Of a DNA stretch of 64,000 nucleotides, positions 9,353-17,878 are shown one piece after another. Within the stretch, counting starts at the first letter, position 1. Each line of letters begins with the position of its first letter. The position numbers and the translations under genes were made by a program. This DNA comes from Gilvimarinus gilvus (GTDB taxonomy: Bacteria > Pseudomonadota > Gammaproteobacteria > Pseudomonadales > Cellvibrionaceae): contig NZ_JAULRU010000797.1 in the NCBI RefSeq assembly GCF_030518155.1, positions 62,001 to 126,000 on the forward strand, in the 5' to 3' direction. The notes below the pieces were generated by a model. The model was not told the DNA's origin and made no database searches. It saw only the letters and a list, made by a program, of their open reading frames with translations.

Positions 9353-10603
9353 CTACTGGACCGATTTTTTCTTGCGCCCGTTCAACAACCAACCGATGGG
9401 GGTATGACGCACCAAAATGGCGTAGCTCAAATAGCCGATCCCGAGCGTGGCTACCGACTCCAACACAAACTCCAGGAAAATAGGCATGTCATTGGTTTGC
9501 AGTAAGAACTGCAAGTGGAAAACAATCGGCAGATGGACGATATACACCCAATAGGAGCCGTCGGAAACATAACGCAGAACCCGGCTTTGCTTATTGAAAA
9601 ACCGATAAGCCAATAGTAGAAAAAGAAAAGTGAAGTACCAGGCCATTAAAGAAGTAGTCACCACCTGTACAACCTGTGACACACTCAACGGCTGAGCACC
9701 TGTCATTTGCATTACGTCGGCCAAGCTGATGGGTTCAGGCAAATAAAGCGTAAAAACAATACTCGATATCGTTGCTACCGTTAACAGGTGAGGCCAGAAC
9801 TTAGCAATGGTGTCTATGAGTATTCTGTTCGAGAAAAATACCCAGCCTACCCAAAAGAACAAACCGTAAAATGCAAGCGCCCAGGGTTGTGGCACGAAAC
9901 TCTCTGGCGCCGGGTGAGGCATACCGATTCTAATCAGCACAATACCGGTTAATACTGGCAGCCCAATAAACAACATACGCCCGTCCATCAGCGCGGCGAA
10001 TAGCCGCTCTCGCTTGCCGACCAACTTCACAATTGCGGCGCTACCCAAGCAAAACATAGCCAGATAATAAATAAACCAAAGATGGGTAGTGGACAGCGGT
10101 TGCTCCTGCCCCTGCGCCGCCTCTGGATTTTCAAAGGAAGCTTTAATCATCTGAATAATGGGTGACGGCGAGTCCAGCACTGTGGCTGCATAGTAAAAGC
10201 TGGCAATAATAGCCGCCATGGTCAGCGGCCAAAACACCGCAAAGGGCGCCGCTATACGCACCAGTCGGTTTTTCACGAAGCCACCAATACCGCGCTTGGC
10301 CACCAAATAGCAGGCAAAAAAACCGGCAATCAAAAAGAACAATGGCATGCGAAAGGTATGCATCCACCACGTCCAAACATCAAAGGCAAAAGACGTTTCC
10401 GAGTTGGCACTGGGCCAAAGCTCAGCCATGATATCCGAATATCCAACACCGACATGAAAAATAACCCCGGCCAGTAGCGCAATTGCGCGCAAGTTATCCA
10501 GATAATGGTAGCGAACGTCAGTGAGCGGCGCCGCATCTACACTTGAAAGCTCACTAGGGGCCGCCGCTCTACCATCCTCAATATTTACACTGCTTGTTGT
10601 CAT
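9353..10603 (-). CDS. acyltransferase 3 family membrane protein (OpgC-like)
   Basis: A 416-residue integral membrane O-acyltransferase with about ten membrane segments. It starts YHYLDNLRAIALLAGVIFHV, carrying the R-x-x-A-x-x-x-x-V-x-x-H family motif, followed by FRMPLFFLIAGFF. It probably transfers an acyl or succinyl group to a cell-surface glycan, as OpgC does to osmoregulated glucans. An upstream in-frame GTG at 10624 exists, but AAGGAG six bases before the ATG at 10603 decides the start. It sits 23 bp after the ABC permease, in the same operon. Confidence 0.88.
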   Translation of the reverse strand: MTTSSVNIEDGRAAAPSELSSVDAAPLTDVRYHYLDNLRAIALLAGVIFHVGVGYSDIMAELWPSANSETSFAFDVWTWWMHTFRMPLFFLIAGFFACYLVAKRGIGGFVKNRLVRIAAPFAVFWPLTMAAIIASFYYAATVLDSPSPIIQMIKASFENPEAAQGQEQPLSTTHLWFIYYLAMFCLGSAAIVKLVGKRERLFAALMDGRMLFIGLPVLTGIVLIRIGMPHPAPESFVPQPWALAFYGLFFWVGWVFFSNRILIDTIAKFWPHLLTVATISSIVFTLYLPEPISLADVMQMTGAQPLSVSQVVQVVTTSLMAWYFTFLFLLLAYRFFNKQSRVLRYVSDGSYWVYIVHLPIVFHLQFLLQTNDMPIFLEFVLESVATLGIGYLSYAILVRHTPIGWLLNGRKKKSVQ

Positions 10604-10626
10604 CACTGTCTCCTTGCCAGCCACCG

Positions 10627-11313
10627 CTAGCGGGTAATATTTTTCTGCCGCACAGCAGCCACGAAGGCAATGGCAATTAGAATTGCAAATAAAATCAGTT
10701 CAACCGCGATCACCACATTCGCGGTTTCAGGCCACACTACGCCGATTTCTCCAACGATGCCGGCACTGAAAGCCTTTTGCATATAGTCAGAGCTAGGAAC
10801 AATATTTAAGAACACCACAACGATCAGATTAGAAAGTACCCACGCCGAGATAGTCCACCCCTCGGAGCGGCTGACAATTGCAACCGATAGCGCCAGGGCA
10901 AAGGCCGTCAAATAGAGCGCAAAGCCCTGCACTTGAAAAACCAGCGTACCGCTCGACCAGTAGTCGCAAATAACATTCAGTACAAAAAGGGACGCAAAGG
11001 CTGGCAACCAGACAATGAGATAAGCCAGCAGCGAAGAAATGATTTTGACCAACGACAGCTGCGCAGCGGTAACCGGCAGTGTCATTAGAAACAAATGATT
11101 ATTTTCCTTCGCCTCAAGCACCACATTTTTAAACACCAGATGGCAGTAAAACGCCACCATGGAAAATACACAAACAATGCCTCCCAACAATGCTATTTGC
11201 TCCTGCGGATAGCCCAGCAGTATCAAACCAAACAATGTGATACCGCCGTAGCAAAGCATCTGCAACTTGAGCTTGGCTATATCGCGCTTAATCAACAACC
11301 ATTCAATGCTCAT
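10627..11313 (-). CDS. ABC transporter permease (ABC-2 type)
   Basis: A 228-residue membrane protein with six predicted helices, the partner of the ATPase gene upstream. Its ATG at 11313 overlaps the ATPase stop by four bases (ATGA), so the two are translationally coupled. The N-terminus (EWLLIKRDIAKLKLQ) is a cytoplasmic amphipathic lead-in typical of ABC-2 permeases linked to YtrA-type regulators. Substrate unknown; such systems often export peptides or respond to cell-envelope stress. Confidence 0.85.
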   Translation of the reverse strand: MSIEWLLIKRDIAKLKLQMLCYGGITLFGLILLGYPQEQIALLGGIVCVFSMVAFYCHLVFKNVVLEAKENNHLFLMTLPVTAAQLSLVKIISSLLAYLIVWLPAFASLFVLNVICDYWSSGTLVFQVQGFALYLTAFALALSVAIVSRSEGWTISAWVLSNLIVVVFLNIVPSSDYMQKAFSAGIVGEIGVVWPETANVVIAVELILFAILIAIAFVAAVRQKNITR

Positions 11314-12218
11314 CGCTGCACTCCCCGCGCTTGACGACGCATCAGCACCTGCTGAATAAATATTTCTTCCAACGTCAGTGGTTGCGTTTGCACGACCTCA
11401 AACCCGGCCTCACTCAGTTGTGCTGTTCGCTTTGCGCTAAACGCATGGTCAATAGCCGTTACACGACCGCCAGCGCTGGCCGTCACATAAAGATCTCCGG
11501 GTAGCTGAGCACGATCTCCACCCGTTAATTGAATGCGGCGCCACTGATCCAGATAGGTTTCTTTGTCTAAACAACTGATCATTTCACCGTTATCGATAAA
11601 CGCTATGTTGTCGGAGAGTCGCTCAACATCCTGTGTAAACTGAGACGAGAAAATCACACCGTTGTCTTCATTGAGCATTAATTCGAATAGCTCCGAGGTC
11701 AGCTCGTGGCGCGCCACGGGATCAAGTCCCGTGGAGGGCTCATCCAACACCAACAACTTAGGACGACGCGCCATGGCAAGCAGCAAGGTAGCCTTTACCC
11801 GCTGGCCTAGGGATAAGTGCCCTATTTTTTGTTCCGGGTTTAGCTCAAATTTGTGCAGAATGTGTTTGGCGTAACTGGCATCCCAGGTGGAGGTAAAACA
11901 CTGCGCGACCAACTCCATATGCCAGCGAATGGAATAATCAGCAAACAAGCGCATATCCTCCGACACGTAAGCGGCATAATGCTTAAGTACCACCTCCTGC
12001 TCCGGTACCTTATAACCCAGTACAGCAATCTCACCGGCATCGGCACTGACCAGGCCCATCATCATCTTCAACAACGTCGATTTACCCGCGCCATTGGGCC
12101 CGACCATGCCCAGCACCTGCCCGCGCGGTAGGGTGAGATTAAAATTGTCCATGGTGAACAGTGGGTAGTGCTTACACACCCCACGCATACTCACCAACAC
12201 ATCGGAATCAGCCACCAT
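11310..12218 (-). CDS. ABC transporter ATP-binding protein
   Basis: A 302-residue ATPase. Walker A is GPNGAGKST, the Q-loop follows, the signature is LSLGQ (a variant of LSGGQ), and Walker B with D-loop is LLVLDEPSTGLDP. The C-terminal ~90 residues are an extension after the nucleotide-binding domain. The start lies four bases after the GntR gene stop, and the stop overlaps the permease start. Order regulator, ATPase, permease matches ytr-type operons. Confidence 0.92.
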   Translation of the reverse strand: MVADSDVLVSMRGVCKHYPLFTMDNFNLTLPRGQVLGMVGPNGAGKSTLLKMMMGLVSADAGEIAVLGYKVPEQEVVLKHYAAYVSEDMRLFADYSIRWHMELVAQCFTSTWDASYAKHILHKFELNPEQKIGHLSLGQRVKATLLLAMARRPKLLVLDEPSTGLDPVARHELTSELFELMLNEDNGVIFSSQFTQDVERLSDNIAFIDNGEMISCLDKETYLDQWRRIQLTGGDRAQLPGDLYVTASAGGRVTAIDHAFSAKRTAQLSEAGFEVVQTQPLTLEEIFIQQVLMRRQARGVQR

Positions 12219-12222
12219 ACAA

Positions 12223-12618
12223 TTAGCCTTCCCCTGTAGATTTGTTATTCAAAACCGCCGTCAGGCGCTCAATGAGCTCACTATCACTCAGCTTTAACAA
12301 ACGCGCCGTTGCGGCCGCTTGTTGCAAGGTGTCATCCAGTTCGCGCAGTTTGAATTCACTGACCGCCCCTGTCTGCTCGGCAACAAACGAGCCCATACCC
12401 TGACGGGTATAGATAATGCCCGCGCCTTCTAACTCTTGATAAGCGCGCTTTACCGTGATTACGCTCACCTGTACTGACACCGCCAATTCACGGATAGACG
12501 GCAGGCCGTGCCCCGCAGGCCAGGTGCCTTCAATTACCAACTGCTTGATGTGATCCATAATCTGGACGTACATCGGACGACTGTCGGCCTGGGATAACTG
12601 GAATGTGTCTAGAGCCAT
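12223..12618 (-). CDS. GntR-family transcriptional regulator, YtrA subfamily
   Basis: A 131-residue repressor. It has a winged helix-turn-helix (MYVQIMDHIKQLVIEGTWPA, PSIRELAVSVQVSVITVKRAYQ, IIYTRQGMGSFVA) and a short C-terminal helical tail (about 45 residues), which defines the YtrA type. The open frame extends to 12723, but family alignment and an AGGTG site select the ATG at 12618. A long palindrome (12620-12670) directly abuts the start, suggesting autoregulation of the whole ABC-acyltransferase operon. Confidence 0.9.
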   Translation of the reverse strand: MALDTFQLSQADSRPMYVQIMDHIKQLVIEGTWPAGHGLPSIRELAVSVQVSVITVKRAYQELEGAGIIYTRQGMGSFVAEQTGAVSEFKLRELDDTLQQAAATARLLKLSDSELIERLTAVLNNKSTGEG

Positions 12619-12619
12619 A

Positions 12620-12670
12620 ACACCTATGTATACTGTATATATTCTATATGCACAGTATATACACAGGTGT
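12620..12670 (-). promoter_or_regulatory. palindromic operator of the GntR(YtrA) operon
   Basis: A 51-bp inverted repeat immediately upstream of the GntR start. The half-site on each side reads ACACCT(A/G)TGTATA then CTGT, with two extra bases (TA) in the right half. The outer CACC/GGTG arms resemble the GGTG...CACC sites known for YtrA-type GntR regulators. The left arm overlaps the ribosome-binding region and the centre is AT-rich like a -10 region, so repressor binding would block initiation. Confidence 0.75.
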
Positions 12671-12859
12671 GAATTGGTGTAAAGGGGATTTTTGAAAGGG
12701 GTGGTGGACAGTGGACGCTGCACGGCGCCCCCAAATATGCAAGCTTTGTTTACTTTGTTGTTTCTTTCCCGTTTACCTCGCCGTAAACCGTTGCCCGCCT
12801 TTTTGTACTATCTTTTCGTTCTGCGTTCTGCGACATCTTCCCTCATAGGTAATTAGAGT

Positions 12860-13050
12860 CAGTCTGCCGAGAGCCAAATGCTCAACTGATCTTCCATGCG
12901 TTTGGAGAGCGAAACGATGTAGGCGACCATCAGGGCTGTTATCGATTAAACAGACAACCCAACGGCTGGCTGTTCAGAATAGCTCCGCTGTCGAGATAAT
13001 CACGCAGGGCTAAAAGCATGATTTCTGCGTATAAAAACAATGTCTTATTG
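12860..13050 (-). pseudogene. decayed GPP34-like gene fragment
   Basis: Plus-strand 13001-13040 matches 18511-18550, inside the intact GPP34 gene, at 36 of 40 bases. On the minus strand it encodes LFLYAEIMLLALRD, against LFLYEEIMLLALRD in the intact copy. After that the frame diverges and stops (near 12943). Further on, 12860-12935 is open again (ALMVAYIVSLSKRMEDQL... then stop), weakly like the GPP34 C-terminus. No start codon is present, so it reads as a remnant with an internal deletion. The rest of 12724-13243 holds nothing else I can support. Confidence 0.6.
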
Positions 13051-13243
13051 TTTATTATTACGCATTACGATTTTTTCACTACTGGCAGGCCACTTACAAA
13101 ACCATAACACAGGCTATATTTTTCTCTTTATTCACCTCGCAACTGGGTGTTCCCAATTACACACAGTAGTAGCAGTAGTCTATATCTTCTTTTTCATTAG
13201 CCACTAGCCAAAAGAATCACAATTCAAGATTCGCATACCGAAA

Positions 13244-13435
13244 CTATTTAATTTTGAACACACCCAATACAATACAAATAGCACCACCCACCATTCCTCC
13301 CCAAGCCTCAAGGGGAGTGTAACCACTGAATGCTCTACCGATTTGCGAGCCTGCGGAATCATAAATGTTATAACCCCAGACAGCCAAGGCAACGCCGATG
13401 ATAACAAGCACAACGCCAATTATTTTCTTGTTCAT
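13244..13435 (-). CDS. small two-helix membrane protein (DUF3185-like)
   Basis: A 63-residue protein with two hydrophobic helices (IIGVVLVIIGVALAVWGY and MVGGAICIVLGVFKI) joined by a short polar loop with a conserved-looking SQIGRAF segment. It starts after GAGGAATTGCC, a good ribosome-binding site. The pattern matches the small DUF3185 inner-membrane family, whose function is unknown. Confidence 0.8.
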   Translation of the reverse strand: MNKKIIGVVLVIIGVALAVWGYNIYDSAGSQIGRAFSGYTPLEAWGGMVGGAICIVLGVFKIK

Positions 13436-13604
13436 GGCAATTCCTCAACAATAGATGATTTTAGTAATGTAGGTGATACTCTCAGAGTCAGGAGCACTTT
13501 GGATTCAACAGAGAACAGAGTGTCGCTCCGGCAGGCTAGATTAGCAAGCCAAAGCTAGAGTTTTTCACTGTTCTCGATACCTAGGTTGTTGATCTTAGAA
13601 GTGC

Positions 13605-13961
13605 CTAAAATTTTAAGCAGTAAGTTTCGGCAGAATCTAAGGCTGGATAAAGTATACTCGATACTGTTTTAGACCTGAACATCCAGTAGTTTATGCGATT
13701 GAAAACTCCGGATCGGCTACCAATCAAAGCCAATGCATGTATCGCATCGGAACCATAGTAAAGCTTCCCCCGCATTTTTAGCACCATCCCCTGATCTATA
13801 TTCAGGCCTTGTGAAGTTATTTCGTTCAATACCTCACTGCTTTCCCGCGCGTCCACAATACGTAAATCACCGACAGTTTCGCGTATTCGAACTATCTGGC
13901 AATAGGCGTTACACGTCGGACACTCGCGACCATAAACAAGTAGCACTTCCTCATGACTCAT
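13605..13961 (-). CDS. DCC-type (DUF393/YuxK-like) thiol-disulfide protein
   Basis: A 118-residue thioredoxin-fold-like protein of the DCC family. The N-terminal LVYGRECPTCNAYC carries the CPxC motif (family consensus DGxCPLC; the first Asp is replaced here). Later comes YYGSDAIHALALIGSRSG, matching the G-x-x-A conserved second half. Start after GAAGGAGCAGCTGA. Predicted redox role only. It is slightly shorter than typical members and has an extra Cys near each end of the motif region. Confidence 0.75.
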   Translation of the reverse strand: MSHEEVLLVYGRECPTCNAYCQIVRIRETVGDLRIVDARESSEVLNEITSQGLNIDQGMVLKMRGKLYYGSDAIHALALIGSRSGVFNRINYWMFRSKTVSSILYPALDSAETYCLKF

Positions 13962-14079
13962 TCAGCTGCTCCTTCGCGATGGGCCGTGTAAGGCTAAATA
14001 ATTGAAATGTGGCCATGTGACACCCGCCGACTAGTCCGCCTGCCAAGTCAGGGGCAATTGACCAAAATCCGCCCTGAAT

Positions 14080-14382
14080 TCACTCTCCATATTTTACTTC
14101 TATGTCAGAGTTTTGAAATACTCTGACTTCAAACCAACCACCTTTGACTGCCGGAATTCTTTCCCACCTTATACGCCAATATGTCAATTCATACTCATTG
14201 TACATATTGATAAATTCAACTTTCACGATTGTATAGTCTTCGTTCGCTTGAATTGACTCCCGCCTCACATAGTTTTTGGCCATTTCGATAGCCAACTCAA
14301 TTCCAACCTGAGGGGGATCAACTTTTTTCGCGTCCGCCAGATGAAAAATGGATAACAATAAAAGTGTAAGTATGGTTTTCAT
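14080..14382 (-). CDS. small secreted protein of unknown function
   Basis: I do not recognise this family. From ATG at 14382 it encodes 100 residues with a signal peptide (MKTILTLLLLSIFHLADA) and a mature domain with alternating strands (TYWRIRWERIPAV, GWFEVRVFQNSDIEVKYG). An upstream in-frame ATG (14448) would bury the signal peptide and is unlikely. An inverted repeat TCAGGG...CCCTGA (14048-14078) just downstream may be its terminator, though it lacks a T-run. Confidence 0.65.
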   Translation of the reverse strand: MKTILTLLLLSIFHLADAKKVDPPQVGIELAIEMAKNYVRRESIQANEDYTIVKVEFINMYNEYELTYWRIRWERIPAVKGGWFEVRVFQNSDIEVKYGE

Positions 14383-14604
14383 AATACTTTTATATTGGAC
14401 TTGCCGTAATGGTGAGTACGGTTTTATGCTTGATAACAATCTGCCCAAGTGAAAACGCTATGAGCAGGTAATTCGATAATGAATTTTGCGCCGAAACGGT
14501 TAAATTGGTCATCGATAGATGGTTATTCTGTTAATGATGTATCGATTCGTATTGGAGTATAGCCCACAGCATGTGGGCCAACTAGAGCGCCAGCAGCACC
14601 TTGA

Positions 14605-16575
14605 TCAAATATGTTGGTTAATAAATTTAACGGTCTCTTTTAGGGCCTTTAATCGCATCTCCCCGTTTGAAAGCCAGTGATCATCACCTTCCAACTCCAC
14701 AAAAGTGACATTTTTATCAGCCTTCGTCAAAGCTTTCCTCATGTCTTTGGATTGGCTAATATCTACTATCTCATCGTCCTCGGCATGAATCAGTAAAACG
14801 GGCGCCAGGAAATTTTTCGCATGGCGAGCAGGTGAACGAGCTTCTGCGATTTCATCCGTATATTCCTCTCCCCCAATCTGAGTTTCCCAATAAGCGACGG
14901 ATGCACTAGATCTACCACCTCGCTTGCGAGTCCAATTTCTAAAATCCTTTAAATCACCAATACCATTAATGGACACTACACACTTGTATAGATCAGGAGA
15001 AAAGGCACCGCCCGCAAGGGCAGAATAACCCCCATAACTGGCACCCACAATGCAAACTCGTTCGGGATCCACCATACCCTTGTCCAACGCAAACTTCAGA
15101 GCATCAGTGACGTCGTCCTGCATTTTCCCGCCCCACTCCCCGTGCCCCGCCAGCTCGTGCTCTAACCCAAAACCTGAAGAGCCTCGGAATTGCGGCATAA
15201 TGACCATATAACCTTGTGAGGCCAACGCCTGAGCCCAGTAATTGAAGCCAATGTTGTCGTAGGAGGCAGGACCACCATGGGGCATCACGACCGCTGGTAG
15301 ATTGGTCATGTCCGATATGCGGTCCCGAGGAATGGTAATGAGGGTCGGTATCGGTAAGCCGTCGCGAGCCTTGAAGGTGACTTTCGCGATGGGATTAACA
15401 CTCTCTGGCTCAATATTGGGGCGACGGGTAGTAATAAACTGAGCCTGCTCGCCCTCTGAGAATAAATAGTAATCACCCGGCGATTGCGACCCTTCGACCA
15501 GCACAAGAATATTCTTCCAATCGGGAGAGTGGCTAGCAATAGACACACTGTGCTCAGGAAAATTCCCCTGTATAACTTTAACTCGCTGATCCAGTTTCTC
15601 GTTGAAGAATTTATATGTCGGCGTGAAACCGGAATAAACCACTCCTTGAACGACGCGCTGGATATTACTTACCACGCCCATAATATTTGCACCCTCGCGC
15701 GAATGCATAGGGCCGATGATTTCCCCATTGGCCAAGGAAACCAAATAGTAGGAAGAGCGTCCTGTATCACTATCTTCGTTCACCATAACAATATGTCGCT
15801 CGTCAGCCGTCAAGCCAACGAAGCTATGGGTGATATATTGGGTGCTGTTCTGAAATATGATTTTATCTCCATCTTCGGAGAAGGCGGTTAGTGTATGCAA
15901 GTCCTTTTCATCATCGAACTCCTCAAGAACGAGCAGCTCCCCCGCCTGACTAACGAAAAAATCAATAGCGTTTTTTGATCCATTGCGATGAAGTCTGGCG
16001 CGCGGGAGACCATCCAAGGTAACACGCAGCAGACTAAATGATGGGTCCAAATCCCCACCATTAAATTTTTGAGCTTTGCCAAAGTAAGCCGGCATATAGA
16101 CATGCTGGCTATCAGGGGAAACACCAACAACCCGGCCAAGCCCGGTTTGACCGGGATAGACAACGCCATCCCCCGGCTTCAGCAATTGATGGATTTTATC
16201 TTCCTTGATATTCAGAACATAGCCAGTGCTTATTTCGTGCTTCCCCCGAAAACCAGAAATACGCCTGTGATCAGAGGCGAGAATAAACAGGCTTTCATTA
16301 TTAAGAAAATATATATCTCTGGGCTTCACCCGGGAAACGTCTATGCCCGATATGTACTTATTGTCTTCTATAGCAATAACATATACAGCATCCGTGCCAT
16401 CAAGAGTCCTCCTGAACGCAATACGCTCGCCATCAGGCGAAACAGCAACGTGATCAATGGCCGGTAGATTGCCGTAGTCCTCAAGGGAAGGTGCGGCAAA
16501 GGACCTGGCAGATATGACCATCAAGAATACGTAGAATAATGCGCGCAAGTGTACAGGTGGGTTGAGCGTTGCCAT
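14605..16575 (-). CDS. S9 family prolyl-oligopeptidase-like serine peptidase, exported
   Basis: A 656-residue exopeptidase of the dipeptidyl/acylaminoacyl peptidase type. It has a signal peptide (residues 1-27, ending SFAAP), an N-terminal beta-propeller of about 370 residues (opening PAIDHVAVSPDGERIAF), and a C-terminal alpha/beta-hydrolase domain. The triad is visible: Ser in GASYGGYSA, Asp in HAEDDEIVD, His in GDDHWLS. Probably periplasmic and used for peptide scavenging. It has AAAGGA 13 bases before the start, a rather long spacing. Much larger than its neighbours in this accessory stretch. Confidence 0.9.
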   Translation of the reverse strand: MATLNPPVHLRALFYVFLMVISARSFAAPSLEDYGNLPAIDHVAVSPDGERIAFRRTLDGTDAVYVIAIEDNKYISGIDVSRVKPRDIYFLNNESLFILASDHRRISGFRGKHEISTGYVLNIKEDKIHQLLKPGDGVVYPGQTGLGRVVGVSPDSQHVYMPAYFGKAQKFNGGDLDPSFSLLRVTLDGLPRARLHRNGSKNAIDFFVSQAGELLVLEEFDDEKDLHTLTAFSEDGDKIIFQNSTQYITHSFVGLTADERHIVMVNEDSDTGRSSYYLVSLANGEIIGPMHSREGANIMGVVSNIQRVVQGVVYSGFTPTYKFFNEKLDQRVKVIQGNFPEHSVSIASHSPDWKNILVLVEGSQSPGDYYLFSEGEQAQFITTRRPNIEPESVNPIAKVTFKARDGLPIPTLITIPRDRISDMTNLPAVVMPHGGPASYDNIGFNYWAQALASQGYMVIMPQFRGSSGFGLEHELAGHGEWGGKMQDDVTDALKFALDKGMVDPERVCIVGASYGGYSALAGGAFSPDLYKCVVSINGIGDLKDFRNWTRKRGGRSSASVAYWETQIGGEEYTDEIAEARSPARHAKNFLAPVLLIHAEDDEIVDISQSKDMRKALTKADKNVTFVELEGDDHWLSNGEMRLKALKETVKFINQHI

Positions 16576-16691
16576 TGGTATTATTAGTTCCTTTAATTGC
16601 CTGATTTCGTCCTGCTCGCTGAGGCCAGCAGATTTATCTGATAAAGCACTCGTGAGACTACTTGAAAAATTTCCCTAAGTCACCCCGCCTA

Positions 16692-16853
16692 CTATCTGGC
16701 CACCTTCCGGTTTGTAGTGGTTCTTTTTATATTCTCGAAACATATATACATTGCTGTTATTGCCTGTTCAGACCTTAGAGAGGGAAATCCAGCAACTGCC
16801 TCCAGACAGATGAATATGACAACTATTGCGACCACCCCATAAATATATTCCAT
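16692..16853 (-). CDS. 53-residue single-helix membrane protein
   Basis: A short frame starting with ATG at 16853, with AGGGAG nine bases upstream. It encodes a hydrophobic helix (IYGVVAIVVIFICLEAVAGF) and a basic C-terminal tail (NIKRTTTNRKVAR), giving a plausible N-out/C-in small membrane protein. No family recognised. It lies on the same strand, just downstream of the interrupted GNAT gene. Confidence 0.5.
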   Translation of the reverse strand: MEYIYGVVAIVVIFICLEAVAGFPSLRSEQAITAMYICFENIKRTTTNRKVAR

Positions 16854-16946
16854 TACAAATTACTCCCTTGAGATGACTTTCCACATCGCGAATGCATTTT
16901 GGGCAGATAAAAGTCGGAAAAAATGCCATGCCCGCACTGAATATAG

Positions 16947-17441
16947 TTACAAGTATTTTGCGTAAATGTGCTCATCGTGAAACTTTCCCCGAAGATGGAC
17001 ATTCTCTTTGAACACTCCCTCACATACAAATCCAGTTTTTCGAAGGACGCTGATTGACCCGGTATTGCTCTGAACAACGGGAGCGAATATTCACTTTGTA
17101 CTAAACTCGTCAAAAACATGTGAAACGAACTCGTTAACCGTTTTTGTCATTATGCCCTTTCCCCAATAGGGTTCGCCAAGCCAAAACCCGAGTTTAGCCG
17201 TGTGCTTATATACTCCTTCAAGGAAAGTGACACCAATTGACCCTGCGCACTCGCCGTCAATAATTATAGCTTGATTGAAGACATCACCAAGTTGATACCC
17301 CTCTGCAACCCACCATTGCGCGGCCTCGACAGGATATGGCGAAGGGAATACATCAGGGAGAAATTGCGCAACGCGCGAATTGTTCGCGTTCTTCGCCAGA
17401 TCCCTCGCATCTTCTTTTCGAAAGCTTCGAAGCTCGACCAT
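16947..17441 (-). pseudogene. GNAT acetyltransferase interrupted by one in-frame TGA
   Basis: From ATG at 17441 (MVELRSFRKEDARDL) the frame runs through the GNAT core (GSIGVTFLEG, GFWLGEPYWGKGIMT) to TGA at 17091-17093. In the same frame translation resumes IFAPVVQSNTGSISVLRKTGF, the expected C-terminal half of the fold, and ends at TAA (16947-16949). In relatives the stop position usually holds a basic residue before the IFAPV strand, so CGA to TGA is the simplest origin. No frameshift is needed. Either a recent nonsense mutation or a sequencing error. Substrate unknown. Confidence 0.85.
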
Positions 17442-17500
17442 AGAATAACTCGTAATACGTTTGCAGGTGTAACAAAGTACCGGTTGAATTCGGGTAAGCA

Positions 17501-17531
17501 AGCGCTGCGGTTGAATAATTTACGCAGCGCA
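17501..17531. repeat. intergenic hairpin
   Basis: Eight-bp perfect stem GCGCTGCG (17502-17509) and CGCAGCGC (17523-17530) with a 13-base AT-rich loop, between the small membrane protein at 17569 and the interrupted GNAT. No T-run on either side, so it is a doubtful terminator. Confidence 0.6.
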
Positions 17532-17568
17532 CTACTTTTGAATAAAAATCAGCCGACACGCCACAAAG

Positions 17569-17781
17569 CTATTGGACCGATTTTTCACCATCGCCAGAGC
17601 CGACGATAGACCTTGTACTTAGCCAGGCGGCCAGCAGCACACAAACGGAAATAGTGGTCATAATTATAATGGAAAAGCCACCGGTCCAATTGAAGTCGAA
17701 TATGCCGAATGCAAATATAATGGCGATTGAAATCCATACAGAGGAAATACTAATCGCCTTAGCAATATCATTTTTCATCAT
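17569..17781 (-). CDS. small two-helix membrane protein
   Basis: Seventy residues with two strongly hydrophobic helices (ISISSVWISIAIIFAFGIF and FSIIIMTTISVCVLLAAWL) and a charged C-terminus. AGGGAG precedes two adjacent ATGs (17781 and 17778); the second has the better spacing. Family not recognised. Same strand as all neighbours in this block. Confidence 0.65.
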   Translation of the reverse strand: MMKNDIAKAISISSVWISIAIIFAFGIFDFNWTGGFSIIIMTTISVCVLLAAWLSTRSIVGSGDGEKSVQ

Positions 17782-17878
17782 TTACTCCCTATTTTATTAT
17801 TTATCCAAGATGATAACTAATTTTGGCACTTCACTTTAACCCTAACAACAACGCCGAAATGCGGAATACCATCCCGGT

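Noticed and set aside
16853-17119. 88-codon minus-strand frame
   Set aside because: It is another frame of the interrupted GNAT gene's C-terminal half, which reads correctly in the GNAT frame.
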